9,318 bases of DNA from Chitinophagaceae bacterium (lineage in GTDB: Bacteria > Bacteroidota > Bacteroidia > Chitinophagales > Chitinophagaceae), in the NCBI GenBank assembly GCA_003509845.1, contig DOMR01000184.1, positions 1-9,318 on the forward strand, written 5' to 3'. Shown piece after piece: positions 1 through 6,966 of the stretch. The notes beneath the pieces are model-generated. The model ran no database searches. It was not told where the DNA came from and saw nothing but the letters and a program-made list of their open reading frames with translations. Both the position numbers and the translations under genes were made by a program. The number at the start of each line of letters is the position of its first letter. Positions within the stretch are counted from its first letter, which is position 1.

Positions 1-5
1 TTTCA

Positions 6-49
6 CTGCGTTCAAGCGCAGCCTCTCGTATTGGGCTTACCCAAAGCCC
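6..49. repeat. Two short hairpins at the left edge
   Basis: Two inverted repeats can be read directly: CTGCG at 6-10 pairs with CGCAG at 17-21, and GGGCTT at 33-38 pairs with AAGCCC at 44-49 across a five-base loop. They lead into the larger palindromes that follow. The second is followed by only three T residues on the plus strand, so as a terminator it would be weak. I see no convincing gene here. The DNA could be the 3' flank of a gene lying off the left edge, or part of a dispersed palindromic repeat. Confidence 0.5.
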
Positions 50-52
50 TTT

Positions 53-79
53 AAAAACATCAGCTTCGCTGATGTTTTT
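53..79. terminator. Perfect palindrome, likely bidirectional terminator
   Basis: A perfect inverted repeat with 12-base arms (AAAAACATCAGC and its complement) surrounds a three-base loop. The A5 and T5 tracts at the outer ends give a GC-containing stem followed by a U-run on either strand, which is the form of a bidirectional Rho-independent terminator. It would end a transcript entering from the left edge and back up the tRNA terminator from the right. Confidence 0.6.
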
Positions 80-140
80 GCTTTTGCATTCTCATCGCCG
101 CATTAAAGCAAGCTTTATGCGTCTCTGTGAATGCAAAAGC
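80..140. repeat. Nested inverted repeat (hairpin within hairpin)
   Basis: The outer arms GCTTTTGCATTC (80-91) and GAATGCAAAAGC (129-140) are perfect 12-base complements. Inside them, 99-109 and 112-121 form a second stem of about ten pairs with one unpaired T. The outer right arm shares its last two bases with the left arm of the tRNA terminator, so the two structures would compete. No target-site duplication is seen at the ends, so there is no direct evidence of mobility. Possible roles are a palindromic dispersed repeat, a secondary terminator or a small structured RNA; none is proven. Confidence 0.55.
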
Positions 141-163
141 CCCACGATTTCTCGTGGGGCTTT
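136..163 (-). terminator. Rho-independent terminator of the tRNA-Arg gene
   Basis: GCCCCACGA (139-147) pairs perfectly with TCGTGGGGC (152-160) across a four-base loop, flanked by AAA and TTT. Read on the minus strand, it begins two bases after the tRNA discriminator base and ends in a run of four U. It is the obvious terminator of the tRNA. It may also end read-through from nagB, which has no hairpin of its own. Confidence 0.75.
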
Positions 164-164
164 G

Positions 165-238
165 TGACCGCGTTAGGATTCAAACCTAAAACCCCCTCAT
201 CCGTAGTGAGGTACTCTATTCAGTTGAGCTACGCAGCC
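165..238 (-). tRNA. tRNA-Arg (anticodon ACG)
   Basis: The 74-nt sequence folds into a full cloverleaf. The acceptor stem is GGCTGCG with CGCGGTC (two G-U pairs), the D stem GCTC/GAGT, the anticodon stem CCTCA/TGAGG, the five-base variable region GGGTT, and the T stem TTAGG/CCTAA. The anticodon loop CTACGGA puts ACG at positions 34-36 (coordinates 204-202). This is the arginine tRNA whose A34 is normally deaminated to inosine so that it reads CGU, CGC and CGA. CCA is not encoded. The D loop has A instead of G at position 19 and the T loop has U instead of C at position 56; together these would replace the G19-C56 tertiary pair by A-U. All stems are intact, so it looks functional rather than decayed. 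Confidence 0.93.
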
Positions 239-259
239 ATTACCCTAGTTATAGGGGGG

Positions 260-290
260 CAAATATATTTGAAATACCTCATTCCCCCAA
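260..290 (-). promoter_or_regulatory. Promoter of the tRNA-Arg gene
   Basis: On the minus strand, TTG (290-288) is followed after 20 bases by TATATTTG (267-260). This fits the Bacteroidota pattern TTG-N17-23-TAnnTTTG. Transcription would start near 253, about 15 bases before the mature tRNA. The predicted leader contains a small hairpin, CCCTA/TAGGG at 243-256. The box lies between the nagB stop codon and the tRNA, so the tRNA need not depend on nagB read-through. Confidence 0.55.
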
Positions 291-318
291 GGAAAAAGTC
301 AATTATCGGTACTAATTT

Positions 319-2217
319 CTAATAATGCCAGCGCACAAATGCCTCAATAGCAGCATATTTGGTCAATCCTAGGCGCGCATAGATATCTGCGGTATTGGCA
401 TTGCGAATTTCTGCCCTTTGCCAAAATTCCCTTGCATCTGAGCCTTGGAAGGGTACACTGTCCTTTTGTGATTGGTGTATGAATATGCCAAAACGCTTTT
501 TTAATACCTGATCTGGGCTCATTGGCATTGCCATTTCAATTTCGGAGATATCCCATTCCTGCCATGCGCCTTTGTACAACCAAACCCAGCAATCTTTAAT
601 CCATTCTGCGCCTGATGCCTTAAGTCGGCGTAAGCTTTCAAATATAATCTCTAAACAAACTTTATGGGTACCATGTGGGTCAGCTAAATCACCAGCGCAA
701 TAAATTTGGTGTGGTTGTAATTTATTTAAATAGTCCATGGTGATTTTAATATCTAATTCACTCATTGGCTTTTTTTCAATAGCGCCTGTCTCGTAAAAAG
801 GCAAATCTAAAAAATGGTGATTCTCATCTTTTAAGCCCACATAGCGACAAGTTGCTTTTGCTTCACAGCGACGAATTAGTCCTTTGATCGCCCTGATTTC
901 AGCAGTGTCAATATGGTCTGATTTTTTACTTGCTAAATAGGCACGTGCATTGGTTAAAATTTCTTGACTTTTTTTATTGTCTATGCCAAACAAATCTTCA
1001 AAACCAACGGCGAAGTCTAAAAAGCGGGTAACAAATTCATCTGTCACAGCAATATTTCCACTGGTTTGGTATCCTACATGAACATCATGGCCTTGATCTT
1101 GCAAACGCATAAATGTTCCACCCATACTTATGATATCATCATCAGGGTGGGGGGAGAATATTAAAACTTTTTTAGGAAATGGATTGCTACGTTCAGGATG
1201 CGCTGGTATAACAACGTTGGGTTTGCCACCTGGCCATCCAGTAATGGTATCCCGCAACATATAAAATACCTGTAAATTAATATCGTAAACAGATTCTCTT
1301 AAAACCAATAAGTCAGCCAAACTATTTTCAGTATAATCATTTGCTGTTAAACTTAAAATTGTTTTATCTAATTTTAGTGCAAGTTCAATGACAGCTTTTT
1401 TTATTAAAGTAGGTGTCCAATCAGTACTTCCTGTAAGCCAAGGTGATTTATGTCTGATTAAATCGGTTGCAGCTATTTCATCAATCACAAAAGTACAATC
1501 ATCATGATTTTGTAAAACACTTGCAGGTACTTGTTCTGTAATATTTCCTTCCACTGCTTTTGCTATAATATCTGCTTTACTTCCCCAAGCCAATAAAACA
1601 ATTTTTTTGGCTTTCATGATGCTACTAATACCCACCGTGATGGCTAGTTTTGGCACTTTATTCAAATCATGAAATTCATAGGTGTTCGCAATTCTTGTTT
1701 CCTGGTCTAAATGTATGACCCTGGTTTTCGAATGGAAACTTGAACCTGGTTCATTAAATCCAATATGACCATTTTTACCAATACCTAATATTTGCAAGTC
1801 AATCCCACCTGATTTTTCTATTATTTGTTCGTAACCAGAACAAAGTTCTTTGATTTGATCCTGTGCCCATTCGCCATTAGGGATATGAATATTTTCTGGT
1901 TGGATATCAACTTGACTAAATAAATGACGATGCATGAAACTCCAATAACTTTGGTACGCTGTTTTGTGGATGGGGTAGTATTCGTCTAAGTTAATTGTGA
2001 TTACATTTTTGAAACTTAAACCTTCTTCCTTATGTAATCGCACTAGTTCCTTGTATAATAAAATTGGCGTACTTCCTGTAGCCATGCCAAGCACACAGTT
2101 TTCTTTTTTTGCTTGCTTTTCTTTAATGAGTGTTGCAATTTGAGCCGCTACCATGACAGACCCATCTTTAGCCGTAGGGAATATCTTAACTGGAATTTTT
2201 TCAAATGATTCAATCAT
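319..2217 (-). CDS. nagB: Glucosamine-6-phosphate deaminase fused to a PIG-L/LmbE deacetylase domain
   Basis: The first 260 or so of 632 residues are a cytoplasmic NagB domain, converting glucosamine 6-phosphate to fructose 6-phosphate and ammonia. Visible motifs are TGST (47-50), NLDEY with D78 as likely general acid/base, and GKNGHIGFNEPGSS with H151 and E156. N149 stands where E. coli has Asp141, as I recall for the monomeric Bacillus type. A linker leads to a PIG-L domain from about 350: PHPDDD (356-361) supplies H357, D359 and D360, and DPHGTH (513-518) the second metal-binding His. PIG-L enzymes are zinc deacetylases of N-acetylglucosamine compounds, so the fusion may also deacetylate an amino sugar, but that is inference. 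It is about 2.4 times the length of stand-alone NagB. It starts 14 bp after pyk and is probably the last gene of the operon. No terminator hairpin follows it. Confidence 0.9.
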   Translation of the reverse strand: MIESFEKIPVKIFPTAKDGSVMVAAQIATLIKEKQAKKENCVLGMATGSTPILLYKELVRLHKEEGLSFKNVITINLDEYYPIHKTAYQSYWSFMHRHLFSQVDIQPENIHIPNGEWAQDQIKELCSGYEQIIEKSGGIDLQILGIGKNGHIGFNEPGSSFHSKTRVIHLDQETRIANTYEFHDLNKVPKLAITVGISSIMKAKKIVLLAWGSKADIIAKAVEGNITEQVPASVLQNHDDCTFVIDEIAATDLIRHKSPWLTGSTDWTPTLIKKAVIELALKLDKTILSLTANDYTENSLADLLVLRESVYDINLQVFYMLRDTITGWPGGKPNVVIPAHPERSNPFPKKVLIFSPHPDDDIISMGGTFMRLQDQGHDVHVGYQTSGNIAVTDEFVTRFLDFAVGFEDLFGIDNKKSQEILTNARAYLASKKSDHIDTAEIRAIKGLIRRCEAKATCRYVGLKDENHHFLDLPFYETGAIEKKPMSELDIKITMDYLNKLQPHQIYCAGDLADPHGTHKVCLEIIFESLRRLKASGAEWIKDCWVWLYKGAWQEWDISEIEMAMPMSPDQVLKKRFGIFIHQSQKDSVPFQGSDAREFWQRAEIRNANTADIYARLGLTKYAAIEAFVRWHY

Positions 2218-2231
2218 ACAATATAATTTTA

Positions 2232-3686
2232 TTATTCTACTTTACTGATTTTTATCACATTCGTAGGTAGGTGTAATTCTACAGGGGTACTACCTGTATT
2301 TACCACAACATCGCCCGTTTGTACGAACCCTCCTTTTTTTAATATTGAAATTTGGTCTTTAATGATATTATCCAAACTTTCTTCTTTGTTATAATAAATC
2401 GTTTTTACACCCCAGCTTAAGCTAAGTTGGTTCACCAAACTTTTTTCCTTTGTAAAAATAAATAGAGGCGCTTTAGGACGGAAACTGCTTAACATAAAAG
2501 CAGTATAGCCACTTTGTGTCATACCGATAATTGCTTTTGCTTCACTATCATCGGCTAGTTTACAACCATTATAACAAACTGCATCACTTAAAAATGAAGG
2601 AGAATGTGATTGTGGTTTAAAGTCATCCGCACGATTATATTTGTAACCATTTTGTTCAACCTCATGAATAATTTTACGCATGGTTTCAATAACCAATACA
2701 GGGAATTGACCAGTAGCGGTTTCGCCACTTAACATCACCGCATCGGCACCTTCAATAACTGCATTAGCAACATCCGTAATTTCACTACGATTTGGTTTTA
2801 CTCTATCAATCATACTTTCCATCATTTGCGTAGCAACAATCACAGGCTTCGCACGATGCAAACATTTACGGATCAATTCTTTTTGAATCAAAGGAATTTT
2901 TTCAACAGGAAGCTCTACACCTAAGTCACCACGTGCAATCATAATCGCATCACTTGCATGGATAATGTCTCTGATATTGGTTAAAGCTTCAGGCATTTCA
3001 ATCTTCGCAATAATTTTTGATTTGCTATTGTTCTTATTTAAGATATCACGAAGCATTTCAATATCAGCAACTCTTTTTACAAAACTTAAGGCAACCCAAT
3101 CTAATTTTTCTTTGATGATAAAATCAGCATCTTCTAAATCCTTTTCAGTTAATGCAGGTAATGATATTTTTGTATCTGGTAAGTTAATTCCTTTTTTGGA
3201 AGAAATTATACCCCCTAAGGTTACTTTTACTTTTACATCTCCATTTTTTTCAACACTACTTACGATGACCTCAATCTTTCCATCATCAATCATAATGGTA
3301 TTTCCAACCACTACATCACCCGCCAAGTTAGGGTAGGAGACATATATTTTTTCAAGTGTGCCAATACATTTTTCATTCGTGAAAGTTAAAATATCACCTG
3401 CTTTAACTTCTAGTCTATTGTCCGCAATTTCACCTACTCTTAATTTTGGACCTTGTAAATCACCTAATATCGCAATGCTGCATCCCAATTCTTTGTTTAT
3501 GCCACGAATATTGTCAATAATTTTCTTTTTGTCCTCATGGCTGCCATGCGAAAAATTTAAACGAAAAACATTCACCCCTGCAATCACTAAATCTTTTAAT
3601 TGATCATAGGATTCGCAAGCTGGCCCTACGGTAGCAACTATTTTTGTTTTGTGGTGGATGTTTTTAAATTCTTGCGGCTGGCTCAT
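2232..3686 (-). CDS. pyk: Pyruvate kinase
   Basis: This enzyme converts phosphoenolpyruvate and ADP to pyruvate and ATP, the last glycolytic step. At 484 residues it has the usual bacterial length. Recognisable sites are KIVATVGPA (15-23), FRLNFSHG (41-48, with R42, N44 and S46 at the active site), AKIE (227-230, catalytic K228 and metal ligand E230), ARGDLG (251-256, metal ligand D254), ATQMMESM with T286, and SGETATGQFP (320-329). A C-terminal effector-type domain follows from about 365. The B-domain border reads DLQGPKLRV (76-84); Leu, Gln, Lys and Val at the diagnostic positions match the signature described for potassium-independent pyruvate kinases. The chosen ATG gives the usual short leader before the first strand. 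It lies 48 bp after pfkA and 14 bp before nagB, with no convincing promoter in either gap, so it is probably co-transcribed with both. Confidence 0.96.
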   Translation of the reverse strand: MSQPQEFKNIHHKTKIVATVGPACESYDQLKDLVIAGVNVFRLNFSHGSHEDKKKIIDNIRGINKELGCSIAILGDLQGPKLRVGEIADNRLEVKAGDILTFTNEKCIGTLEKIYVSYPNLAGDVVVGNTIMIDDGKIEVIVSSVEKNGDVKVKVTLGGIISSKKGINLPDTKISLPALTEKDLEDADFIIKEKLDWVALSFVKRVADIEMLRDILNKNNSKSKIIAKIEMPEALTNIRDIIHASDAIMIARGDLGVELPVEKIPLIQKELIRKCLHRAKPVIVATQMMESMIDRVKPNRSEITDVANAVIEGADAVMLSGETATGQFPVLVIETMRKIIHEVEQNGYKYNRADDFKPQSHSPSFLSDAVCYNGCKLADDSEAKAIIGMTQSGYTAFMLSSFRPKAPLFIFTKEKSLVNQLSLSWGVKTIYYNKEESLDNIIKDQISILKKGGFVQTGDVVVNTGSTPVELHLPTNVIKISKVE

Positions 3687-3734
3687 TATTATTTGGGGTT
3701 AGTGTTAATTATTAAAAGTGTTTTTTGTAAAAAA

Positions 3735-4721
3735 TTAGCTGGCTAATATTTTTACGATTTTCAACCATTCCTCTGATATTTTTTGTTTTGCTTTTACTGC
3801 ATTGTCTAATGGGGTATACTTCATTTTATTGTCTTCAATTCCCACCATGACGTTGTGCGTGCCATTTAACAAACACTCTACAGCGTGATAGCCCATTCTG
3901 CTTGCGATCAATCGATCCAAACAACTTGGAGATCCACCTCTTTGTATATGCCCTAAAATACAAACACGAATATCTGCATTGGGTAATTTATCCTTTAAAA
4001 AATTTCCAACCTGTGTGCCGCCACCAAATTCATCTCCTTCGGCAACTACGATTAAGTTCACTAATTTCTTTCGCTTTTCTTTTTCAGTCAAAGCGGTAAT
4101 TAATGCATTCATATCTGTTTTGGTCTCAGGAATTAATATATTTTCAGCACCTGTTGCTATACCACTATGTAGTGCAATATATCCTGCATCTCGGCCCATC
4201 ACTTCAACAACAAATAAGCGATCATGTGCATCCGCGGTATCTCTAATTTTATCTATCGCTTCCACAGCAGTGTTGACTGCTGTATCAAATCCAATCGTAA
4301 AATCACTACCTGCAATATCTTTATCGATAGTACCTGGAATTCCAATACAAGGGATGTCGAATTCATTACTGAACTTTTGTGCGCCTTTAAAACTACCATC
4401 ACCACCAATAACCACGATGCCGTCAATACCTCTTTTTTTAAGATTATTATAAGCAAGTTGGCGTCCCTCGGTCTCGAAAAACTCCTTGCTTCTAGCTGTT
4501 TTTAGGATGGTTCCGCCACGTTGAATGATATTCGCCACCGATCTTGAATTCATTGGGAAAATGTCGTCCTCAATCATTCCATTATAACCTCTAGCTACAC
4601 CAAATACTTCTAATCCATGGTATAAGCTAGTTCTAACCACTGCTCTAATAGCTGCGTTCATCCCGGGGGCATCACCGCCTGAAGTCAGAACGGCAATTTT
4701 GGTCACTTTTTTTGTGGACAT
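3735..4721 (-). CDS. pfkA: ATP-dependent 6-phosphofructokinase
   Basis: This enzyme phosphorylates fructose 6-phosphate to fructose 1,6-bisphosphate, the committed step of glycolysis. Its 328 residues fit bacterial PfkA. Motifs are TSGGDAPGMNAAIR (13-26, ATP loop), GGDGS (106-110), PGTIDKD (129-135, catalytic base D133), MGRDAG (175-180) and RGGSP (261-265). G109 and G130, matching E. coli Gly104 and Gly124, mark the ATP-using class; pyrophosphate-dependent enzymes carry Asp and Lys there. The one odd residue is K134, where the motif normally reads TIDND. The ATG directly precedes a short Lys-rich leader and the first beta strand; no in-frame alternative is better. It is the first gene of the probable pfkA-pyk-nagB operon and has a 250-bp upstream gap with a candidate promoter and a dyad repeat. 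PEP/ADP control is expected for the family but is not shown by the sequence. Confidence 0.96.
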   Translation of the reverse strand: MSTKKVTKIAVLTSGGDAPGMNAAIRAVVRTSLYHGLEVFGVARGYNGMIEDDIFPMNSRSVANIIQRGGTILKTARSKEFFETEGRQLAYNNLKKRGIDGIVVIGGDGSFKGAQKFSNEFDIPCIGIPGTIDKDIAGSDFTIGFDTAVNTAVEAIDKIRDTADAHDRLFVVEVMGRDAGYIALHSGIATGAENILIPETKTDMNALITALTEKEKRKKLVNLIVVAEGDEFGGGTQVGNFLKDKLPNADIRVCILGHIQRGGSPSCLDRLIASRMGYHAVECLLNGTHNVMVGIEDNKMKYTPLDNAVKAKQKISEEWLKIVKILAS

Positions 4722-4755
4722 ATTCTAATCAATTGTAGGTTAATGCACTGATTTA

Positions 4756-4786
4756 CAAATTAAAATTCAAATGCGGCTTAACCAAA
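4756..4786 (-). promoter_or_regulatory. Candidate promoter of the pfkA-pyk-nagB operon
   Basis: On the minus strand, TTTG (4786-4783) is followed after 19 bases by TTAATTTG (4763-4756). This is one mismatch from the Bacteroidota TTTG-N19-TAnnTTTG pattern. Transcription would start near 4749, about 28 bases before the pfkA ATG. A perfect -7 match, TAAATTTG at 4802-4795, has no -33 partner and is the main alternative. No other clear promoter is seen in the 250-bp gap. Confidence 0.35.
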
Positions 4787-4812
4787 TGGAGCTACAAATT
4801 TAAACATTTGGT
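4781..4812. promoter_or_regulatory. Operator-like dyad upstream of pfkA
   Basis: ACCAAATG (4781-4788) and CATTTGGT (4805-4812) are perfect 8-base inverted arms, 24 bases centre to centre. The left arm contains the -33 box of the candidate pfkA promoter, and the alternative -7 box lies between the arms. Two further direct copies of CAAATG are at 4768-4773 and 4836-4841. A dimeric regulator binding here would be well placed to control the operon, but no regulator is identified, and low-complexity AT-rich DNA could give such a match by chance. Confidence 0.3.
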
Positions 4813-4971
4813 ACTAATAATAGATATTAAATAAACAAATGTGGGTATTTTTCTATAAAAGACGAAGAATCGTTAGTTTTTGCACACTATTGGGTGCATT
4901 AATCAATGGAGCATGAGTCGTTGGGAAAACTAAAAAAAGGTTGATGTTCGCCGATATGTTCTATTTGCCTA

Positions 4972-6933
4972 TTACTTGCTTTCTAAAACTAGCAAATCAT
5001 TAAATGCAATTTCATATTCCTTATTCATGGATCTAATCAAAGCATTTTTATCTTGGTAGCTTTTTTCTACAACATGAAACTTTTGGGTATCAGAATAAAT
5101 CGTTGGATCGGCCATTTGTGACTCTATATCTAATTTCTCCTTCTGCAAAGTTTCAATATTATGCTCCAATTGCGCTATGGCACGTTGTAATTTTTGTATT
5201 TGTTTTTGCAAATCCTTATCAATAGCTACATTGGGTTCAGCCGCTTTAACAACTGGTTCTGGCTTGGATTGTTTTTTGTTTTCCTTGGTGTTTGTATTTT
5301 TTGCAAGCTCTGAAGTCGCTACTTTTGCTTTCGCCATTCTTTCCTTCCATTCAAGCCATTCTTGGTAACCTCCTTTAAATTCTATAATTTTTTCATCTTC
5401 AATTTCCCAAATCTTATTCGCTGTTTTAGAAATAAAGAAACGATCGTGACTTACTAAAATAATACTACCATCATATTTATTTAAAGCCTCCGCTAATAAC
5501 TCAACGGTAACCATGTCCAAGTGATTCGTAGGTTCATCCAACATTAAAAAGTTGGCCTTACTGATAATGGTTTTTGTGAGTGCGACTCTGGCTTTTTCAC
5601 CACCACTTAATACCTTAATTTTTTTGTCAATTTCGTCGCCACCAAAAAGAAAACAACCCAATAATGCACGTAATTCTAAATCGGTTTTTTTAGTACCACA
5701 TTCTTGTACTTCTTGTAAAATGGTATTGCTTAAATTTAAAGATTCCAATTGGTGCTGTGCATAAAAGCTTTCGTCCACATTATGCCCCCAAACTCTTTCT
5801 CCTTCATAGCCTTCCATACCTGCTACAATTCTAAGTAGGGTAGATTTACCTTTACCATTGGCGCCAATCAAAGCAATTTTATCACCACGTTCTATTTCCG
5901 CAAACGCATTTTCTAAGATGACTTGTTTAGGGTAGGACTTGCTAATGCCTTTTAAATCAACCAAAACTTTCCCAGGGGTTTTTTCAACAGCAAAGTTGAT
6001 CCGAATATTAGGGCGTTCAATTTGAACATCTTCAATCACATCTAATCTATCTAAACGCTTTTGTATACTCTGTGCAGCAGCAGCCTTTGATGCTTTTGCT
6101 TTAAATCGCTCAATGAACTTTTCTTGCTGACGAATATAATCTTGTTGATTTTCAAATGCACGTTGTTGTATTTCTACTCTTTGTACTTTTTCAACTTCAT
6201 AGTACTCGTAGTCGCCGGTATAAAAATTTAATTGTTGTTGGTAAACCTCAACAATTTTATTCACCATTTTATTTAGGAAATATTTATCGTGACTTACAAT
6301 AACTACACTGCCTTTGTAATGAATCAAATATTTTTCAAGCCATTCAATACTTGGTAAATCCAAGTGATTCGTAGGCTCATCCAGTAATAATACATCTGGT
6401 GCTTGTAAAATCATTTTTGCTAATAAAACACGCATCCTCCAACCGCCACTAAATTCCAAGTAAGGTCGAGATAAATCCTTGGTTGTAAAACCTAGGCCAT
6501 GTAAAACTTCCTCCGCTTTGTGGTTAATATTATAGCCATCTAATAAGTCAATTTCATGTAAAGCGTCCGTATACTTTATTAATAAATCATTGTCCTCAGG
6601 ATTGGCTTCTAATTCAATCCCTAATTTTTCAACTTCTTTTTCTAATTCACGCACTCTTTCAAATGCGCCTAATGCAACTTCGGTGATGGATTCGCTGGTA
6701 TCAAAACTTAACAAATCCTGATGCAAATAACCAATGGTTGTATCTCGGCCTTTTTCGATCGTTCCTTTAGAAGGGGTTAACTGACCCACTAATAATTTCA
6801 AAAGTGTTGACTTACCCGTACCATTATAACCAATTAATCCGATGCGTTCGCCTGGTTGAATATGCCAAGTTGCTTCACTCACAATTGCCCTTGCTCCAAA
6901 CTCAAATGTTACATTTTGTAATCCTATTAGCAT
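4972..6933 (-). CDS. ABC-F family ATPase (YheS/Uup-like, ribosome-associated)
   Basis: The 653-residue protein has two ABC ATPase domains in one chain and no membrane segment, as in the ABC-F family, whose members act in the cytoplasm on ribosomes rather than in transport. Domain 1 has Walker A GYNGTGKST (35-43), signature FSGGWRMR (161-168), Walker B ending LLLDEP with catalytic E186, and H215. Domain 2 has Walker A GANGKGKST (357-365), signature LSGGEKAR (442-449), E467 and H496. A charged, Gln-rich interdomain linker (about 220-310) resembles the P-site tRNA interaction motif. A Lys-rich tether (530-570) leads to a C-terminal coiled coil (571-650). All catalytic residues are present. The FRAKA-like linker (FKAKASKA, 277-284) and FYAQHQLE (390-397) recall E. 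coli YheS. Whether it aids stalled ribosomes or gives antibiotic protection cannot be told from sequence. It is transcribed alone, away from the lipoprotein gene. Confidence 0.93.
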   Translation of the reverse strand: MLIGLQNVTFEFGARAIVSEATWHIQPGERIGLIGYNGTGKSTLLKLLVGQLTPSKGTIEKGRDTTIGYLHQDLLSFDTSESITEVALGAFERVRELEKEVEKLGIELEANPEDNDLLIKYTDALHEIDLLDGYNINHKAEEVLHGLGFTTKDLSRPYLEFSGGWRMRVLLAKMILQAPDVLLLDEPTNHLDLPSIEWLEKYLIHYKGSVVIVSHDKYFLNKMVNKIVEVYQQQLNFYTGDYEYYEVEKVQRVEIQQRAFENQQDYIRQQEKFIERFKAKASKAAAAQSIQKRLDRLDVIEDVQIERPNIRINFAVEKTPGKVLVDLKGISKSYPKQVILENAFAEIERGDKIALIGANGKGKSTLLRIVAGMEGYEGERVWGHNVDESFYAQHQLESLNLSNTILQEVQECGTKKTDLELRALLGCFLFGGDEIDKKIKVLSGGEKARVALTKTIISKANFLMLDEPTNHLDMVTVELLAEALNKYDGSIILVSHDRFFISKTANKIWEIEDEKIIEFKGGYQEWLEWKERMAKAKVATSELAKNTNTKENKKQSKPEPVVKAAEPNVAIDKDLQKQIQKLQRAIAQLEHNIETLQKEKLDIESQMADPTIYSDTQKFHVVEKSYQDKNALIRSMNKEYEIAFNDLLVLESK

Positions 6934-6953
6934 ACTTTTTTCAATTCAGACCG

Positions 6954-6961
6954 CAAAGTTA
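6954..6961 (-). promoter_or_regulatory. Candidate -7 box of the ABC-F gene
   Basis: TAACTTTG on the minus strand matches TAnnTTTG exactly and ends 20 bases before the ATG. It would give a leader of about 14 bases. No TTG lies at the expected -33 distance, so only half of the promoter is supported. It sits back-to-back with the -33 element of the divergent lipoprotein gene. Confidence 0.4.
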
Positions 6962-6966
6962 GCTAG

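Noticed and set aside
1..163. Integron attC site or CRISPR array
   Set aside because: The palindromes have different sequences and no regular direct repeats or spacers. No attC-type core sites (GTTRRRY/RYYYAAC) bracket a hairpin.
3..166. Open frame on the plus strand across the palindrome stack
   Set aside because: It is open only because of the repeat sequence, its translation is basic and low in ordinary protein character, and it runs through the terminators into the tRNA end. No start signal lies inside the window.
131..322. Plus-strand open frame over the tRNA
   Set aside because: It is antisense to a complete tRNA and its terminator, and the peptide resembles no known protein.
4253..4456. 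Minus-strand 67-codon frame inside pfkA
   Set aside because: It is a shifted frame of pfkA, which is intact with all motifs in its own frame, so this is not a frameshift remnant.
4881..4898. TGCAC/GTGCA hairpin as terminator of the ABC-F or pfkA side
   Set aside because: The stem is only five pairs with an eight-base loop, and neither strand has a T-run after it.
4740..4902. 9-base inverted repeat TTAATGCAC / GTGCATTAA, 145 bases apart, in the pfkA-ABC-F gap
   Set aside because: The arms are far apart with no stabilising structure between them, and a match of this size is plausible by chance in AT-rich DNA.
4839..4916. 25-codon plus-strand open frame with a basic then hydrophobic peptide, upstream of pfkA
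   Set aside because: It has no consensus promoter at a suitable distance and no ribosome-binding signal, and a frame this short is expected by chance in a 250-bp gap.
2965..5764. Several plus-strand open frames of 65-157 codons opposite pyk, pfkA and the ABC-F gene
   Set aside because: Each overlaps a gene with complete conserved motifs on the other strand, and none has a recognisable domain or promoter.
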